Shown in pieces: positions 10,706 to 11,909 of a DNA stretch of 11,909 nt. Numbering within the stretch: the first letter of the stretch is position 1; each line of letters opens with the position of its first letter. A program made the translations under genes and the position numbers. Origin of the DNA: Candidatus Pullichristensenella stercoripullorum (GTDB lineage: Bacteria > Bacillota > Clostridia > Christensenellales > Aristaeellaceae); assembly GCA_018712885.1 (NCBI GenBank), contig DVGE01000222.1:1-11909 (forward strand). The letters are read 5' to 3'. A model generated the notes under the pieces. That model searched no databases. It was not told where the DNA came from and saw only the letters and a list, made by a program, of their open reading frames with translations.

Positions 10706-11909
10706 TTAATTCGCGTCCTCCTCCGGCAGGGCGGGGGCGTCGCCCACATCGCGCAGCTTGCGGCTGAGGGCGCGGGCGCGGGTGTCGATGAAGTCAAGGT
10801 CGCCCGTGGCCTGTTCCAGCCGCGTGCGCGCCTTGCGCACGGCCTCGCCGTACTTCTGGAACTCCTCCTGCACGGCGCTGAGCAGTTCCAGCACCTCGCC
10901 GCTGCGCTTTTGCAGGGCCACGGTGCGAAAGCCCATTTGCAAACTGGTCAGAAGCGCCGCGAAGGTCGAAGGCCCGGCCACCAGCACGCGGCAGGTGTTT
11001 TGCAGGCTTTCCAGCAGGCCGTCCGCGCGCGCCACCTCGGCGTAAAGGCTCTCCACGGGCAAAAACAGCACGGCGTAGTCCGTGGTGACGGGGGGCGCGA
11101 CGTACTTTTCGCGGATGCGCCGCGCCTGTTCGCGCACGGCGTTTTCCAGCTGCTTGCGCGCCGCGCGCACGCCCTCGGCGTCGCCCGACTGCGCGGCGTC
11201 CACCAGCCGCAAATAGTCCTCCTGCGGGAACTTTGAATCCACGGGCAAGAGCGCGCCCTCGCCGTCGGCGGCGGGCAGGCGGATGGCGAACTCCACGCGC
11301 TCCTGCGTGCCGGGTCTGACCTGCGCGTTTTCCAGATACTGGCCGGGGGAAAGGCTGTCTTCCAGCAGCGCGCGCAGGCGCACTTCGCCCCAGACGCCGC
11401 GCGTCTTGACGTTTGTCAGCACCTTTTTCAGATCGCCCACGCCCTGCGCCAGCGTCTGCATCTCGCCAAGGCCCTTGTGGACGCGCGCGAGCTGTTCGTT
11501 GACCAGCCTGAAGGACTGGCCGAGGCGATTTTCCAGCGTGCTTTCCAGCTTTTCGGAGACGGTCCTGCGCATCTGCTCCAATTTCTGGTCGTTGAGGCGC
11601 GCAATGGCGTCGAGGCGCTCGTCCAGCGTCCTGCGCATTTGTTCGAGACGGTTTTCGTTGAGGGCGGAAACGGCATTCAGCCGCTCCTCCACGCCCCGGC
11701 GCAGGTGTTCCTGGCGCGTCTCCATGGCCAGCGCGGCGTCGGCAAGCTGCTGGGCGGTGGCCGCGCCCGCGGCGGTCTGGCCGAGGTGGCGCATGCTCTC
11801 GTGCATGGCCACGCGCAGCCGCTCCAGAAGTTCTGCCTGCCGGTGCGTCAGGCGGCGCTCCATGGCCGCGCGCTCGCGCGCCTCGCGCCTGTGCGCGCAG
11901 ATCAGACAG
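10706..11909 (-). CDS. rmuC: RmuC-family DNA recombination protein, 5' end outside the window
   Basis: RmuC proteins limit recombination at inverted repeats and are linked to a restriction-endonuclease-like fold; the molecular activity is not settled. The visible part begins with a long coiled coil (heptad-like repeats such as ENRLEQMRRTLDERLDAI and NDQKLEQMRRTVSEKLE), then the conserved core: KTRGVWGEVRLRALLEDSL, VEFAIRLP, LLPVDSKFPQEDYLRLVDA (the D-x-KFP site of the nuclease-like fold), YAVLFLPVESLYAEV and LVAGPSTFAALLTSLQMGF. An ATG at 11863 is possible as a start, but the frame stays open to the window edge (CLICAHRREARERAA before that Met). RmuC proteins usually start with a membrane helix, so the true start is probably upstream. 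It ends 72 bases before argS on the same strand. Confidence 0.9.
   Translation of the reverse strand, partial: CLICAHRREARERAAMERRLTHRQAELLERLRVAMHESMRHLGQTAAGAATAQQLADAALAMETRQEHLRRGVEERLNAVSALNENRLEQMRRTLDERLDAIARLNDQKLEQMRRTVSEKLESTLENRLGQSFRLVNEQLARVHKGLGEMQTLAQGVGDLKKVLTNVKTRGVWGEVRLRALLEDSLSPGQYLENAQVRPGTQERVEFAIRLPAADGEGALLPVDSKFPQEDYLRLVDAAQSGDAEGVRAARKQLENAVREQARRIREKYVAPPVTTDYAVLFLPVESLYAEVARADGLLESLQNTCRVLVAGPSTFAALLTSLQMGFRTVALQKRSGEVLELLSAVQEEFQKYGEAVRKARTRLEQATGDLDFIDTRARALSRKLRDVGDAPALPEEDAN

Noticed and set aside
8411..11236. A 941-codon open frame on the + strand across the end of the glycohydrolase, argS and rmuC
   Set aside because: It is antisense to two clear conserved genes, lacks a ribosome site and protein-like motifs, and arises because GC-rich codons on the other strand avoid stops.

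Overview
The window is a GC-rich bacterial chromosome segment with dense, short-spaced genes, strong Shine-Dalgarno sites, TTGACA/TATAAT-type promoters (several with a TG extended -10) and tRNA genes that encode their own CCA. Protein styles (ArgRS with an SSINIAKRFHIGH core, GH25 lysozyme with an N-terminal membrane anchor, NimA-like flavin protein) suggest a high-GC member of the Bacillota, probably a gut-type Clostridia lineage. That placement is inference; no rRNA or other marker is present to settle it.

Layout. 1-175: the 3' end of tRNA-Gln(TTG), a complete tRNA-Lys(TTT) and a rho-independent terminator. 176-650: about 475 bases with no confident gene; they hold an AT-rich inverted repeat, a strong extended -10 promoter and either a hairpin-rich leader/RNA or a tiny ORF. 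651-1331: an AlkA-type DNA glycosylase on the + strand. 1332-1782: a convergent intergenic region with a 13-bp bidirectional terminator and three full 160-bp tandem units. The inner unit is the live 3' end of the next gene, and the outer two carry dead copies of its last 37 codons. 1783-3673 (minus strand): a Gfo/Idh/MocA dehydrogenase followed one base later by a membrane-anchored GH25 muramidase. 3674-3921: a divergent promoter region with two palindromes. 3922-6282: a 786-residue protein with an unfamiliar N-terminal domain, a disordered Ala/Pro/Glu linker, a coiled coil and a C-terminal McrB/MoxR-like AAA+ fold whose Walker motifs look degenerate. 6370-8868: a mannitol-1-phosphate dehydrogenase homologue, a NimA/PPOX-type flavoprotein and an ADP-ribosylglycohydrolase, the last two joined by an ATGA overlap. 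8882-8912: a bidirectional terminator. 8927-11909 (minus strand): argS preceded by rmuC, whose 5' end lies beyond the window.

Most genes are housekeeping (translation, DNA repair and stability) or metabolic. The least ordinary items are the degenerate AAA+ coiled-coil protein (3922-6282), the tandem triplication of the lysozyme 3' end with its breakpoint in a terminator hairpin, and the palindromic operator candidates at 3741-3752, 3804-3821 and 6244-6271. No phage, transposon or CRISPR structure is visible.
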